A DNA stretch of 50,837 bases from Bacillota bacterium (lineage in GTDB: Bacteria; Bacillota; Clostridia; Christensenellales; Aristaeellaceae). Each line of letters starts with the position of its first letter. The first letter of the stretch is position 1. The DNA is taken from contig JAEVYX010000051.1 of the NCBI GenBank assembly GCA_023392515.1, positions 1 through 50,837 of the forward strand. The letters are read 5' to 3'. Both the position numbers and the translations under genes were made by a program. The notes under the pieces are model-generated. The model saw only the letters and a program-made list of their open reading frames with translations. It was not told the DNA's origin and ran no database searches. Shown in pieces: positions 41,144 to 50,211 of this stretch.

Positions 41144-41243
41144 TGGACAGGGGGTTAAGCTGGGCATTATCGGCATCGGGCAGGGGAGCGCCGGACAATA
41201 GCACTTTTAGAATCGCTGTAGATTCGTATTCGTATCCCATCGC

Positions 41244-41276
41244 AAAAAGACGCAGGGACAAATTTGTCTCTGCGCC
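41244..41276 (-). terminator. Terminator of the cyclophilin gene
   Basis: GGCGCAG-GACAAA pairs with TTTGTC-CTGCGTC, followed by five T on the minus strand, 16 bases after the stop. Confidence 0.85.
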
Positions 41277-41292
41277 TTTATTTTTCCTTTGC

Positions 41293-41949
41293 TTACAGTT
41301 GGTCGAAGGGGTAGGTTTTCCCAAACGTTTCAACCCGGATGGACCTTATCACCTGAGGTGTGAGGGGCTTGTCGCTGCGATCCCGGGGGGTATTCACAAT
41401 CTCCATTGCATATTCCATGCCGGTCAGCACCTTGCCGAAGGCGGCGTATGCGCCATCCAGATGCGGGGAATCGCTGGTCATAACGAAGAACTGGGAGCCG
41501 GCGGAATCCGGCATCATGCTTCTGGCCATGCTCAGCACGCCGTTGGTGTGCTTTAAGTTGTTCTCCACGCCGTTTTGAGCAAACTCACCCTTGATGTGCC
41601 AGCCGGGGCCGCCGGTGCCGGTCCCCTTGGGGCAGCCCCCCTGAATCATAAAGCCGGGGATGACCCGGTGAAAGGTCAGCCCATCATAAAAGCCGCTGTT
41701 GGCCAAGGCGATAAAATTTCCTACGGACTGGGGTGCGATATCGGGGTATAGTTCCCCCCGCATTTCATTGCCATTCTCCAAAATGATCACAAAGATAGGG
41801 TTCCCCGATTGCATTTCCTGGTCAGACACTGTAATCTCTCCTTCCTGATACAGGGATGTTGTAATGTCCCAAACCGTTTCGGCTGCCGCAGGCAGTATGG
41901 CCGCGGCAACCATCGTTATAAGCAAAAGCATAAAACAGAATCTTTTCAT
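41293..41949 (-). CDS. Exported peptidyl-prolyl isomerase, cyclophilin type
   Basis: Folding catalyst for exported proteins. A signal peptide of about 23 residues (ends ILPAAA) precedes the cyclophilin domain with GFYDGLTFHRVIPGFMIQGG (catalytic Arg), SAGSQFFVM and HLDGAYAAFGKV. There is no lipobox, so it should be released or held non-covalently. The 218 residues include a 30-residue insert between signal and domain. The ATG follows GGAGGGAAACTC. Monocistronic between a clear promoter and terminator. Confidence 0.92.
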   Translation of the reverse strand: MKRFCFMLLLITMVAAAILPAAAETVWDITTSLYQEGEITVSDQEMQSGNPIFVIILENGNEMRGELYPDIAPQSVGNFIALANSGFYDGLTFHRVIPGFMIQGGCPKGTGTGGPGWHIKGEFAQNGVENNLKHTNGVLSMARSMMPDSAGSQFFVMTSDSPHLDGAYAAFGKVLTGMEYAMEIVNTPRDRSDKPLTPQVIRSIRVETFGKTYPFDQL

Positions 41950-41972
41950 GAGTTTCCCTCCAGTATTGCTCT

Positions 41973-42001
41973 ATTGTACTGAAAAACAGTCCAAAATGCA
42001 A
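41973..42001 (-). promoter_or_regulatory. Promoter of the cyclophilin gene
   Basis: TTGCAT (41996-42001) and TACAAT (41973-41978), spacer 17 bp, minus strand. Confidence 0.72.
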
Positions 42002-42024
42002 GTTTTTTCCTGTTTTAGCCAGGC

Positions 42025-43482
42025 TTACCGCCATAAATCCGCTTTGCGCCGGTTCATTTCCTCAACCCGTTTGATATATTCACCAAGGTTTGATACGTTG
42101 GGCGCACGCTCGATACGCAGTTCCCCGCCAAATATGCGCTTGGAGATGGCCCCTGCGCCTACCGCGAGGATATGGGTAGTTTCCTCCATGATGTCCACGT
42201 TATACTGGCACTCCATGCCGGGCAGCGCATAGCCTACGTTTTCCTGATTACCGGCCATATACTTTTGCCGGTACAGGTAATAAGGATGCAAGCCCATATC
42301 TTTTGCCGTTTCCGCGCCCAGCCGCACCATTTTGGAAGTTTCCTCCCCATCGGGCAGGGGTGCCTCCCACTGGCGCAGGAGGCTGGCCCTTTTCAGTGCC
42401 AGGGTGTGAATGGTTAGGCTTTCCGGGGCCAATTTCCTGGCAAAGGACAAGGTATAGGCAAAATCCTGTGCAGTTTCCCCCGGCAGCCCGGCAATTACAT
42501 CCATATTGATATGGGAAAAACCCATCTCCCTAGCCAATGCGTAGGCTTCCACCGTCTGCTTTGCGCTGTGGTCACGGCCAATCCTGCGCAAGGTTTCATC
42601 CCGCATGGTTTGCGGGTTGATGGAAATCCTCTTCACTCCGGCATTGTTTATTGCCTGAAGCTTTTCGCGGGTGATGGAGTCAGGGCGCCCTGCCTCCACA
42701 GTATACTCGACGGCGTTGGGAAAATGGGTCTGCATTGCCTGCAATACGCGTTCAAAAGCCGAATCCGGCAAGGCGGTCGGCGTGCCGCCCCCCACATACA
42801 CAGCCCGGAGGGAGAGCCCTTTTTCATCCATGAGCTGTTTTGCAAAGGCCATCTCGTAAAGCAAGGCTTCGACATAAGAGGGAACCTGTTTGCCATTGCC
42901 TAATTCACCGCTTAAAAAGGAGCAGTAGGCACAGCGCGTTGCGCAAAAAGGGATGCCGATGTACACATCCGCCTGGCGCGGGTCGGGGGGGAGCATGGAT
43001 AGCTGGTTTTTAACGATATCCCCCAACAGCGCAGCCTTTTCCGGCATCAAGTCGAATGTTTCACCCACGTGCCTAGCGGCCTGGGCCGGAGAGGCACCAC
43101 CTTGCATGGCTTCGTACACCAGCCGGGTCGGGCGGATGCCTGTCAGCGACCCCCAGGGGGGATGAATGCCCGATGTTTTCTTGAGCAGGTCATACAGCGT
43201 CTGCTTGCAAAGGCGTTTTCTGATCCGCTTGTATTGAAGCGCCTGAAAGAGATGATCTTCGCCGCGTTCCAGCAATGGTGTGCTGCGGGCGGCGGAAGCA
43301 TCCCCCAGCGCAAACGTGCATTCCCAAGCGCCCACCTTTTCCTCCAGCCGGTGAAACAGCGTAAGATCCGGCTCCTGCTGCGCTTCGTTTACCGAAAAAG
43401 CAATTTCCCCGTAAAACAGGCGGATAACATCCGCCATTTCTGCCGCAAGCTCGGGCACCGGGGTGAAAAGAGATACCTTCAT
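42025..43482 (-). CDS. hemZ: HemZ-like radical SAM coproporphyrinogen III oxidase homologue
   Basis: 485 residues. An N-terminal domain of about 165 residues specific to HemZ contains SLTGIRPTRLVYE. The radical SAM core has CATRCAYCSF (CX3CX2C, ligands of the 4Fe-4S cluster), YVGGGTPTAL and the SINPQTMRDETL segment. HemZ is related to HemN, but many members act in the synthesis of other tetrapyrroles or have no proven coproporphyrinogen activity. It overlaps the upstream hydrolase gene by 4 bases (ATGA) and ends the recJ-rel-dtd cluster, an order common in Clostridia. Confidence 0.88.
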   Translation of the reverse strand: MKVSLFTPVPELAAEMADVIRLFYGEIAFSVNEAQQEPDLTLFHRLEEKVGAWECTFALGDASAARSTPLLERGEDHLFQALQYKRIRKRLCKQTLYDLLKKTSGIHPPWGSLTGIRPTRLVYEAMQGGASPAQAARHVGETFDLMPEKAALLGDIVKNQLSMLPPDPRQADVYIGIPFCATRCAYCSFLSGELGNGKQVPSYVEALLYEMAFAKQLMDEKGLSLRAVYVGGGTPTALPDSAFERVLQAMQTHFPNAVEYTVEAGRPDSITREKLQAINNAGVKRISINPQTMRDETLRRIGRDHSAKQTVEAYALAREMGFSHINMDVIAGLPGETAQDFAYTLSFARKLAPESLTIHTLALKRASLLRQWEAPLPDGEETSKMVRLGAETAKDMGLHPYYLYRQKYMAGNQENVGYALPGMECQYNVDIMEETTHILAVGAGAISKRIFGGELRIERAPNVSNLGEYIKRVEEMNRRKADLWR

Positions 43483-44084
43483 TGAAAAAACTCCTGTTCG
43501 GTGGCTATGGTGGTTGGCTCGTTATGGCCGGGATAGACCTTCAAATCCTTCTGAAGCACCAGCAGGCGCTTGAGGGATTCGTACAGCTCCGGCCAGCTTC
43601 CGCCGGGAAGGTCCGTGCGGCCATAGCCATGCTGAAACAGCGTATCCCCGCTGAACAGACATTCCTCCGCCTTGTAGCAGGCTCCACCTTTGGTGTGGCC
43701 GGGCGTATGTAAAACTGTAAAATCCATGCCCGCAGCCCTGATTACATCCCCCTCATTTACCGGAAGCGCCTTTTTTTGAACCGTGAAGGGCATTTCCCAA
43801 TGGGAGGACAGGTTCTTATCCGCCGCATACAGCATGGGCATATCCAGGGCATGAATATACAGTTTTGTGTCCGGTTCCAGCACCCCGTCCACCCCGCCGA
43901 TATGGTCAAAATGCCCATGGGTCAAAAAAACAGCGGCAACCTTCTTGCCGCCCACAGCTGTAAGAATGCGTTCCGGTTCCCCGCCGGGATCAATGAGCAC
44001 ACAGTCTTCCCGCCCTGGCAGGGAAAGAATGTAGCAGTTGGCCAATACCGGGCCTACCGCCAAGGTCTGAAGGTTCGCGGTCAT
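43479..44084 (-). CDS. MBL-fold hydrolase, glyoxalase-II-like
   Basis: 201 residues. The zinc-site motif THGHFDHIGG is followed by HTPGHTKGGACY, FSGDTLF and YPGHNEPTT, the complete set of metallo-beta-lactamase-fold ligands. Small members like this one (YcbL-type) can hydrolyse S-lactoylglutathione-type thioesters, but the substrate here is unknown. It starts 12 bases after dtd behind GAGGGG. Confidence 0.9.
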   Translation of the reverse strand: MTANLQTLAVGPVLANCYILSLPGREDCVLIDPGGEPERILTAVGGKKVAAVFLTHGHFDHIGGVDGVLEPDTKLYIHALDMPMLYAADKNLSSHWEMPFTVQKKALPVNEGDVIRAAGMDFTVLHTPGHTKGGACYKAEECLFSGDTLFQHGYGRTDLPGGSWPELYESLKRLLVLQKDLKVYPGHNEPTTIATEQEFFQ

Positions 44085-44096
44085 GTTTTGTACCCC

Positions 44097-44546
44097 TCAA
44101 AATTGCTTTTTGCTGTCCAGCAGCAGCGTAACCGGCCCATCATTGACAAGCGAAACCGCCATGTGTGCCTGAAAAATGCCAGTTTCCACGGTAAGGCCGG
44201 CAGCCCGCCAGCGGCGGATCAGCTCCTCATACAGGACATTGGCCTCCTCAGGCCTGGCCGCTTCAATAAAGCTGGGCCGGCGGCCGCCCCGGGCATCACC
44301 CAGGAGGGTGAACTGGCTCACCGCCAGGATTGCGCCGCCCACATCCTTCACGGACAAATTCATCTTCTCATTCTCGTCCTCAAATATGCGCAGATTAGGC
44401 ACCTTGTCAGCCATATACTGTACGTCTTTTTCCCCGTCTCCTGCCGCTACGCCTACCAGCACCATCAAGCCTTTATCAATCGTGCCCACCTGCTGTCCAT
44501 CCACTGAAACGGATGCGGAGGATACCCGCTGAACCACACAACGCAT
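44097..44546 (-). CDS. dtd: D-aminoacyl-tRNA deacylase
   Basis: Removes D-amino acids (and mischarged glycine) from tRNA. The 149 residues start MRCVVQRVSSASVSVDG. Hallmarks are LAVSQFTLLGDARGGRRPSF (the SQFTL motif) and NDGPVTLLLDS (the cross-subunit GP dipeptide). The start at 44546 was chosen by family alignment; a weak GGAG lies 11 bases upstream. It follows rel by 76 bases, a pairing conserved in Firmicutes. Confidence 0.94.
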   Translation of the reverse strand: MRCVVQRVSSASVSVDGQQVGTIDKGLMVLVGVAAGDGEKDVQYMADKVPNLRIFEDENEKMNLSVKDVGGAILAVSQFTLLGDARGGRRPSFIEAARPEEANVLYEELIRRWRAAGLTVETGIFQAHMAVSLVNDGPVTLLLDSKKQF

Positions 44547-44622
44547 GAAAATATAAGCTCCTTTTTTCCTTTGCATAACAAGAAGCGTAAACCCCAGAAA
44601 ACGCCAGACCATTTTCCAGGAA

Positions 44623-46821
44623 TCAGTTGACGCCTCGATAAACCTCCACCACATCGGACCTGCGCTGCAATTGCTTGATGACCTTATCCAATTGCTGCCG
44701 GCTTTTCACCTGAATAACCAGGGTGATGGCGCTGGTCTTGCTTTTTGTGTTCAATTTGGCGCTGACCGCGGTAATAGGTACGTTCAATTCGCCGATAAAC
44801 ACAGCCAGTTCGCCCAAAAGGCCCACATGATCGTAGGCGATGATTTGTATGCCCGCATCAAAATTATCGGCGCTTTCCTCAGCCCAGCTTACTTCCACCA
44901 TCCGCTCCTGCTCACCGCTGTTGGCATTGACGCAATCGGCTTTATGAACGGTAACGCCGCGGCCCCTTGTTACATAGCCCACAATATCATCCCCAGGCAC
45001 GGGGTTGCAGCACTTGGCAAAGCGGACCAGCATGCCCGTTTCGCCCTTTACATAGATGCCATGGGTGGGCTTGCCCAGTTTGCTCTGCTGGGCTTCCTGG
45101 GGGGTTACATCCGGCAGTTTCGGAACCGCAGGTGCTTCACGGAGGCGCTGTTCCTCCAGCAGCCTTGTTACCACATAGCTGGAGGCCATACCGCCATAGC
45201 CTACCGCGCCGTAAATATCATCCAGTTCAAAGAAGCCATATTTTTTCAGCATGCCCTCGTAATAATCGGGCTTCGTGATGGAGCTTAAGGCCACACCCCG
45301 GCGCTTGGCCTCTTTTTCCACCATGTCCCGGCCCTTTTGGACGTTTTCCTCCCTTAGCTCCCGCTTGAAGAACTGCCTGATCTTCGCCTTGGCCTGCTGG
45401 GTTTTGACGATTTTCAGCCAGTCCATGCTGGGGCCTTTGGAGGCGGAGGAGGTGATGATATCCACCCGGTCCCCCGTATCCAAAATGGTGTCCAGCGGTA
45501 CGATACGGCCGTTGACCTTGGCCCCGACGCAGCTGTTGCCCACAGCGCTATGGATGCGATAGGCAAAGTCCAGGGGCGTTGCGCCTTTTTGCATGCTGAC
45601 GATATCGCCCTTGGGGGTAAACAAAAACACCTCTTCACTGAAAAGGTCCGTTTTCAGGGAATCGATAAACTCGCGGCTGTCTCTGGTTTCATTCTGCCAG
45701 TCCAGAATTTGCCTGAGCCAGTAGAGCTTGTTATCCAGATCGTTGGTATTCTGCCCGCCCTCTTTATAGCGCCAGTGGGCGGCGATGCCGAATTCCGCCA
45801 CGCGGTGCATATCCCATGTGCGGATTTGTACTTCAAAGGGAAAGGGCATTTTTCGCCCGCCCACCACGGTGGTGTGCAGGCTTTGGTACATGTTGGCCTT
45901 GGGTACGGAAATATAATCCTTGAACCGGCCCGGCATCTGATTCCACAAAGTATGGACAATGCCCAGCACCGCATAGCAGTCGGGTACCGTATCCACCAGA
46001 ACACGGATGGCAATCAGGTCATAAATCTGGTCAAATGGCTTGTTTTGCAAAACCATCTTGCGGTAAATGCTGTAAAGATGCTTAGGCCGGCCATCGATAT
46101 CATAATGCAGGTGCTGCTCATCCAGCTTGGAGCTCAATTCCGATATGACCATGCGGATGTTTTCTTCCCGCTCGGCCCGCTTCATGCCTACCTTTTGCAC
46201 TACATCCTGGTAGCCCGTCGGGTCAATATAGCGCAGGGACAGGTCTTCCAATTCCTGTTTGATGGCGAACACACCCAGCCTGTGGGCCAAAGGCGCGTAA
46301 ATATCCAGCGTTTCCCGGGCGATGGCCAGCTGCCGGTCCTCCGGCTGAAAACGCAGGGTGCGCATGTTGTGCAGCCGGTCCGCTAGCTTGATGAGCACCA
46401 CGCGGATATCCTTGGACATGGCCAGGATCATCTTGCGCAGGCTTTCCGCCTGCTGCTCTTCCCGGTCGGCAAAATCCAGCTTGTTCAATTTGGTTACGCC
46501 ATCCACCAGGCGCGCTACTTCTTCCCCGAATTCCTGCTGAATATTGGGCAGGCAGACGGATTTGCAATCCTCCACCGTATCGTGGAGCAGCCCCGCGGCA
46601 ATGGTGGGGGCATCCATCATCAATTCCGTCAGAATGCTGGCTACAAAAGCGGGATGAATAAAATAATCCTCGCCGCTCTTGCGCTTTTGGCCGGCATGGG
46701 CATTTTGGGCATATTCATATGCTTTTTGCACGAGAAGATAGCTGTCCCCCGGATGATACTTTTGCACCCGCGCGACAATCTGATCCAAAGGCATGGCATC
46801 ATGGGTAGAGTATGCGCTCAT
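44623..46821 (-). CDS. rel: Bifunctional (p)ppGpp synthetase/hydrolase Rel
   Basis: Makes and degrades the alarmone (p)ppGpp. The 732 residues are in standard order: HD hydrolase with IHP at 55-57 and GLLHDTVED (His80-Asp81), synthetase with GRPKHLYSIYRKM, RFKDYI (the RxKD form of bifunctional Gram-positive Rel) and VQIRTWDMH, then TGS, a Zn-finger part (RFAKCCNPVPGDDIVGYV ... HKADC) and a C-terminal ACT domain. The ATG at 46821 was preferred to the GTG just before it for spacing to GGAGG. It starts 15 bases after recJ. Confidence 0.95.
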   Translation of the reverse strand: MSAYSTHDAMPLDQIVARVQKYHPGDSYLLVQKAYEYAQNAHAGQKRKSGEDYFIHPAFVASILTELMMDAPTIAAGLLHDTVEDCKSVCLPNIQQEFGEEVARLVDGVTKLNKLDFADREEQQAESLRKMILAMSKDIRVVLIKLADRLHNMRTLRFQPEDRQLAIARETLDIYAPLAHRLGVFAIKQELEDLSLRYIDPTGYQDVVQKVGMKRAEREENIRMVISELSSKLDEQHLHYDIDGRPKHLYSIYRKMVLQNKPFDQIYDLIAIRVLVDTVPDCYAVLGIVHTLWNQMPGRFKDYISVPKANMYQSLHTTVVGGRKMPFPFEVQIRTWDMHRVAEFGIAAHWRYKEGGQNTNDLDNKLYWLRQILDWQNETRDSREFIDSLKTDLFSEEVFLFTPKGDIVSMQKGATPLDFAYRIHSAVGNSCVGAKVNGRIVPLDTILDTGDRVDIITSSASKGPSMDWLKIVKTQQAKAKIRQFFKRELREENVQKGRDMVEKEAKRRGVALSSITKPDYYEGMLKKYGFFELDDIYGAVGYGGMASSYVVTRLLEEQRLREAPAVPKLPDVTPQEAQQSKLGKPTHGIYVKGETGMLVRFAKCCNPVPGDDIVGYVTRGRGVTVHKADCVNANSGEQERMVEVSWAEESADNFDAGIQIIAYDHVGLLGELAVFIGELNVPITAVSAKLNTKSKTSAITLVIQVKSRQQLDKVIKQLQRRSDVVEVYRGVN

Positions 46822-46836
46822 CACCGGCCCTCCTTT

Positions 46837-49197
46837 CTAGGCACAGATAGGTTTCGCAGTCCATAAGGCGCTAAGCAGCGTACTTTCTTCCAGGCGGCAT
46901 TTTTTCGGCGGTAAAAGCACCGCTGAGAAAGGCGTTTGCGTATAGGTGATCAGGCCCAATTCCTCAAAGGCCATCAGCCCGGCCAAAGCCTTGAAGGAAG
47001 TAAGGCCTGCCGAAGCAGCAAGCCCTTCCAGGGAGCCTTGGCAGCCGGTCTTCAGCGCCCGGTAAAGGTTTCTCAGCTCCGCCTGGTCCGGTGTCAATTC
47101 AGCCGTCATATCGGTCATCGTCTGGCTTTTCTCCAGTACAATGATCTTGGCCTTTTCGCATTTTTCCCCAATCCAGGCCGCTTCACCCGGCAGAATTTCG
47201 CCGTCCGCAAGCACCACATACCGCCAGGAACCGCAAAGCGCCTGAACGTTTGGGCGGATCAGCAGGGTATGGAAACACCGGGGGTCCGACGTTTCGGAGT
47301 AAGCCACATCCAGCCTATCCCCAAATTCCCGGAAAACAGCCTGGGCCGTTTCCCGAGTCCTTGCCAGGATCAATGTGCCCTGCACACCCTTTAAGGTGTG
47401 AGCTAAAGCCTGGCGGCCGCTTGTTTCCATATTGCCGGGTATCTTTAAAATATTCGCCGTAAGCGCCCGAATATCCTGCATGGCAGCCTGCAAAAACGCC
47501 TCCTGCGCACCCATGCCATGAAGAGTCGAACCGGCTGCGGGTACTATGGCCTTGACCTGGCATTGCACCCTTGTTTGCCCATTCCAGGTGTTCGCCTCTG
47601 GGGTAAAAAGCACATCCACCCGCTCCGGCATCCTATCTGCCATAGGGCCCATGCGAAAGGCAATAGCCTCCCGCGCCTCCCCCGCCTGGTACAGAGACAG
47701 CTTTAGATGCGCCCCTTCCCGCCCCACGGGACGCAAGTCCTGGGCCTGTGCATCCTTTAGCAAAAATACAGGCTCGGGGTTGCCAAAGCCTGTGGGCTGC
47801 ATGGACTCCAAGGTTTGGGTAACCTCCAAATCCACTTGGGAAAGGAGAAGGGGCAAATCATATTCCTTGGCAGGGAGAAACACCTCGGGATCATAATTAT
47901 CCCGGACAGCATCGCTTAACCTTTTTTGAAAGGCAGGCACATCTTCTGTTTTCATGGTAAGCCCGGCAGCCTGCTCATGGCCGCCAAAGCGGGAAAACAG
48001 ATCCCGGCACACGGTCAGCATGGCATGGATGTTCACACCGGGAATAGACCTGGCACTGCCCACGCACGTTTCGCCTTGCATGGCCAAAACAACAGTCGGA
48101 TAGTGATACTTCTCCACCAGACGGCTGGCAGCCAAACCGATCACGCCGCTGTTCCAGCCCTCCCCTACAACGACCAAAGCCCGGGTATCCATAAGGTCCA
48201 TCTTTTCGACCTGTTCTACGGCCTTTTGAAAAATGTCCGCCTCCATTTTCTGGCGCAATGCATTTTCCCGATCCAGAACCTCCGCCAGCTCCCTGGCCCG
48301 GGCAGCATCGTCTGTCAATAGAAGCTCCGCCCCCAGGGATGCGGATTGCAGCCTACCCCCAGCGTTCAGCCGGGGCGCCAGGCCGAAGGCGACCTGCCCG
48401 GAACGGACCTTCATTCCCGCTTTTTCAGGCTCAATCCCCGCCACCGCCATCAGCGCCTTGAGGCCGGGACACCGGGTAGACGCCATGCTTGTAAGGCCGT
48501 AGGCTGTCAGCACGCGGTTTTCCTCTATGAGAGGAACCAGATCCGCCACCGTGGCCAAAGCTGCCAGTTCGATAAACGGCAGAGCGCCCTCAAGGCCGCA
48601 CAGCGCCTGAGCCAATTTGAAAGCCACTCCCGCGCCGCACAGGCGGCGGAAGGGATACTCCCCCAAGAGGGGATTGAGTACGGCGTCCGCCGGCGGCATT
48701 TCCCCGCCCAACTGGTGATGGTCTGTAATGATGACGGCCATGCCCAATTCCTTTGCCAAGGCAACTTCCTCTGTGCCGGTAATGCCGCAGTCCACAGTAA
48801 TCAGGAGCCGGCATTCTTTAGAAAGGAGCCGCACCGCCTGTTCATGAAGCCCATAGCCTTCCTCATGGCGGCTGGGTATATAAGGCCGAACATCGGCGCC
48901 CAAAGCCCGAAGCGTCTCCATCAAAAGTACCGTGGCACAGACACCGTCTACGTCGTAATCCCCATACACTACGACGGGCCAACGAAGGCTGACCGCTTGC
49001 CGGATCAGGGCTACGGCTTTATCCATATCCTGCATCAGATACGGATCATGCAACTGATTCAGATCAGGCTGCAAAAACGCCCGGGCTTTTTCCGGCGTAT
49101 CCATGCCCCGCAAAGCCAGGAGGCGGGATTGAATATCCGGAAGGCTATCCAAGCGGGTGTCATCCTTGCCTTCGAAACGCCTTACAAACCGCAGCAT
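46837..49197 (-). CDS. recJ: Single-stranded-DNA-specific exonuclease RecJ
   Basis: 5'-3' exonuclease for recombination and repair. The 786 residues have the long Firmicutes form. DHH motifs: GDYDVDGV (79-86), TVDCGITG (134-141) and TDHHQ (158-162); DHHA1 has the SGVIGLAASRL and RFGGHEQAAG segments, then the OB-fold. The C-terminal 200 residues are the Firmicutes-specific RecJ extension. The ATG follows AAAGGGGGAAAGGC. Confidence 0.94.
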   Translation of the reverse strand: MLRFVRRFEGKDDTRLDSLPDIQSRLLALRGMDTPEKARAFLQPDLNQLHDPYLMQDMDKAVALIRQAVSLRWPVVVYGDYDVDGVCATVLLMETLRALGADVRPYIPSRHEEGYGLHEQAVRLLSKECRLLITVDCGITGTEEVALAKELGMAVIITDHHQLGGEMPPADAVLNPLLGEYPFRRLCGAGVAFKLAQALCGLEGALPFIELAALATVADLVPLIEENRVLTAYGLTSMASTRCPGLKALMAVAGIEPEKAGMKVRSGQVAFGLAPRLNAGGRLQSASLGAELLLTDDAARARELAEVLDRENALRQKMEADIFQKAVEQVEKMDLMDTRALVVVGEGWNSGVIGLAASRLVEKYHYPTVVLAMQGETCVGSARSIPGVNIHAMLTVCRDLFSRFGGHEQAAGLTMKTEDVPAFQKRLSDAVRDNYDPEVFLPAKEYDLPLLLSQVDLEVTQTLESMQPTGFGNPEPVFLLKDAQAQDLRPVGREGAHLKLSLYQAGEAREAIAFRMGPMADRMPERVDVLFTPEANTWNGQTRVQCQVKAIVPAAGSTLHGMGAQEAFLQAAMQDIRALTANILKIPGNMETSGRQALAHTLKGVQGTLILARTRETAQAVFREFGDRLDVAYSETSDPRCFHTLLIRPNVQALCGSWRYVVLADGEILPGEAAWIGEKCEKAKIIVLEKSQTMTDMTAELTPDQAELRNLYRALKTGCQGSLEGLAASAGLTSFKALAGLMAFEELGLITYTQTPFSAVLLPPKKCRLEESTLLSALWTAKPICA

Positions 49198-49240
49198 GCC
49201 TTTCCCCCTTTGGAATACTTTTGTGTATATGCGAATATTT

Positions 49241-49279
49241 CAAGAGCGTTCTTCCGGCAAAGCCGGAAGAACGCTCTTG
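49241..49279. terminator. Perfect 18-bp hairpin between secF and recJ
   Basis: CAAGAGCGTTCTTCCGGC and its exact reverse complement are separated by AAA. It lies 15 bases downstream of the secF stop on the minus strand. There is no U-run directly after it on the minus strand (it reads AAATATT), so it is either a weak or factor-helped terminator, or an mRNA-processing or stability element ahead of recJ. Confidence 0.65.
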
Positions 49280-49293
49280 TGCGAATTCCTTTT

Positions 49294-50211
49294 TTAAGCG
49301 CGCTTGGGGCGGGCTTTGCGGCTCAGTCTGCCGGATTCCAACCAGGCCCATACATAGGTATTGATCAGGTTGGCGCTATACACGCCGGAGAGCAAGCCGA
49401 TAATGATGGGCAGGGCAAATTCCCTGATCGCATCCACACCCAGGATATATAGCGCCACGATGGTCATCAATGTGGTCAGCGTGGTGTTGACTGTGCGGCC
49501 CAGGCTTTCCTTGACGGAATGGCTTGCCAGTTCCGCTTTACTCAGATTCTGCAAGCCGCCTTTTTTGCTGTTCTCGCGGACACGGTCGAAAATAACGATC
49601 GTGTTGTTGATGGAATAGCCGATAATCGTCAGCATGGCCGCGATGAAGGAGCTGTTCATCTGAATAAAGGGGCGCAGGATCACCATGAAGGACAGCATGA
49701 TGAATACGTCGTGGACCAGGCCGATGACTGCCGCCAAGCCGGAGTTAAAGTCAAACCGGATGGCGATATAGCCCAGCATCAGGACGGAGGCCAAAAGAAC
49801 GCTGTAAAATGCGTTGGCCAGCAGGGTGCGGCCGGCCACCGGGCCTACGTAACCCACTTCCGCATTGGCGGTGTCCATGGAGGGATATTTGGCAGATAGC
49901 TTTTCTTCCAAACCGGTACGAAGAGTCTGAACGCCCTCGTCACTGATTTCCTTGATACGGATTTGCAATTCGGTCTTCGCGTCACCGGCTTTGGAAATCT
50001 GCCATTCGGCAATGCCTTGGCTGCGAAGCGCCTCTTCCACGTCGGCCTGTTCAAACGCCTGGTTCATATGATATTTAATGGAGAGACCGCCGGCAAAATC
50101 AATTCCGTAATTGATGCCCAAACCAGCCAAAGACAGAATCAGAGCCAGCGCCATTATGCCGGCGGAAATCATCAGGCAAATCTTGGCGCGGTTATCGAAT
50201 TTCGCCTTCAT
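49294..50211 (-). CDS. secF: Protein translocase subunit SecF
   Basis: Membrane partner of SecD; uses the proton gradient to help complete protein export through SecYEG. The 305 residues have six helices. The first is followed by YGIDFAGGLSIKYH, the conserved F-D-F/GG segment; later segments are AIRFDFNSGLAAVIGLVHDV and IIGYSINNTIVIFDRVREN, the family signature of the transporter core. The ATG directly abuts the secD stop (TAAATG), and the ribosome site AAGGAGG lies in the last codons of secD. Confidence 0.95.
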   Translation of the reverse strand: MKAKFDNRAKICLMISAGIMALALILSLAGLGINYGIDFAGGLSIKYHMNQAFEQADVEEALRSQGIAEWQISKAGDAKTELQIRIKEISDEGVQTLRTGLEEKLSAKYPSMDTANAEVGYVGPVAGRTLLANAFYSVLLASVLMLGYIAIRFDFNSGLAAVIGLVHDVFIMLSFMVILRPFIQMNSSFIAAMLTIIGYSINNTIVIFDRVRENSKKGGLQNLSKAELASHSVKESLGRTVNTTLTTLMTIVALYILGVDAIREFALPIIIGLLSGVYSANLINTYVWAWLESGRLSRKARPKRA

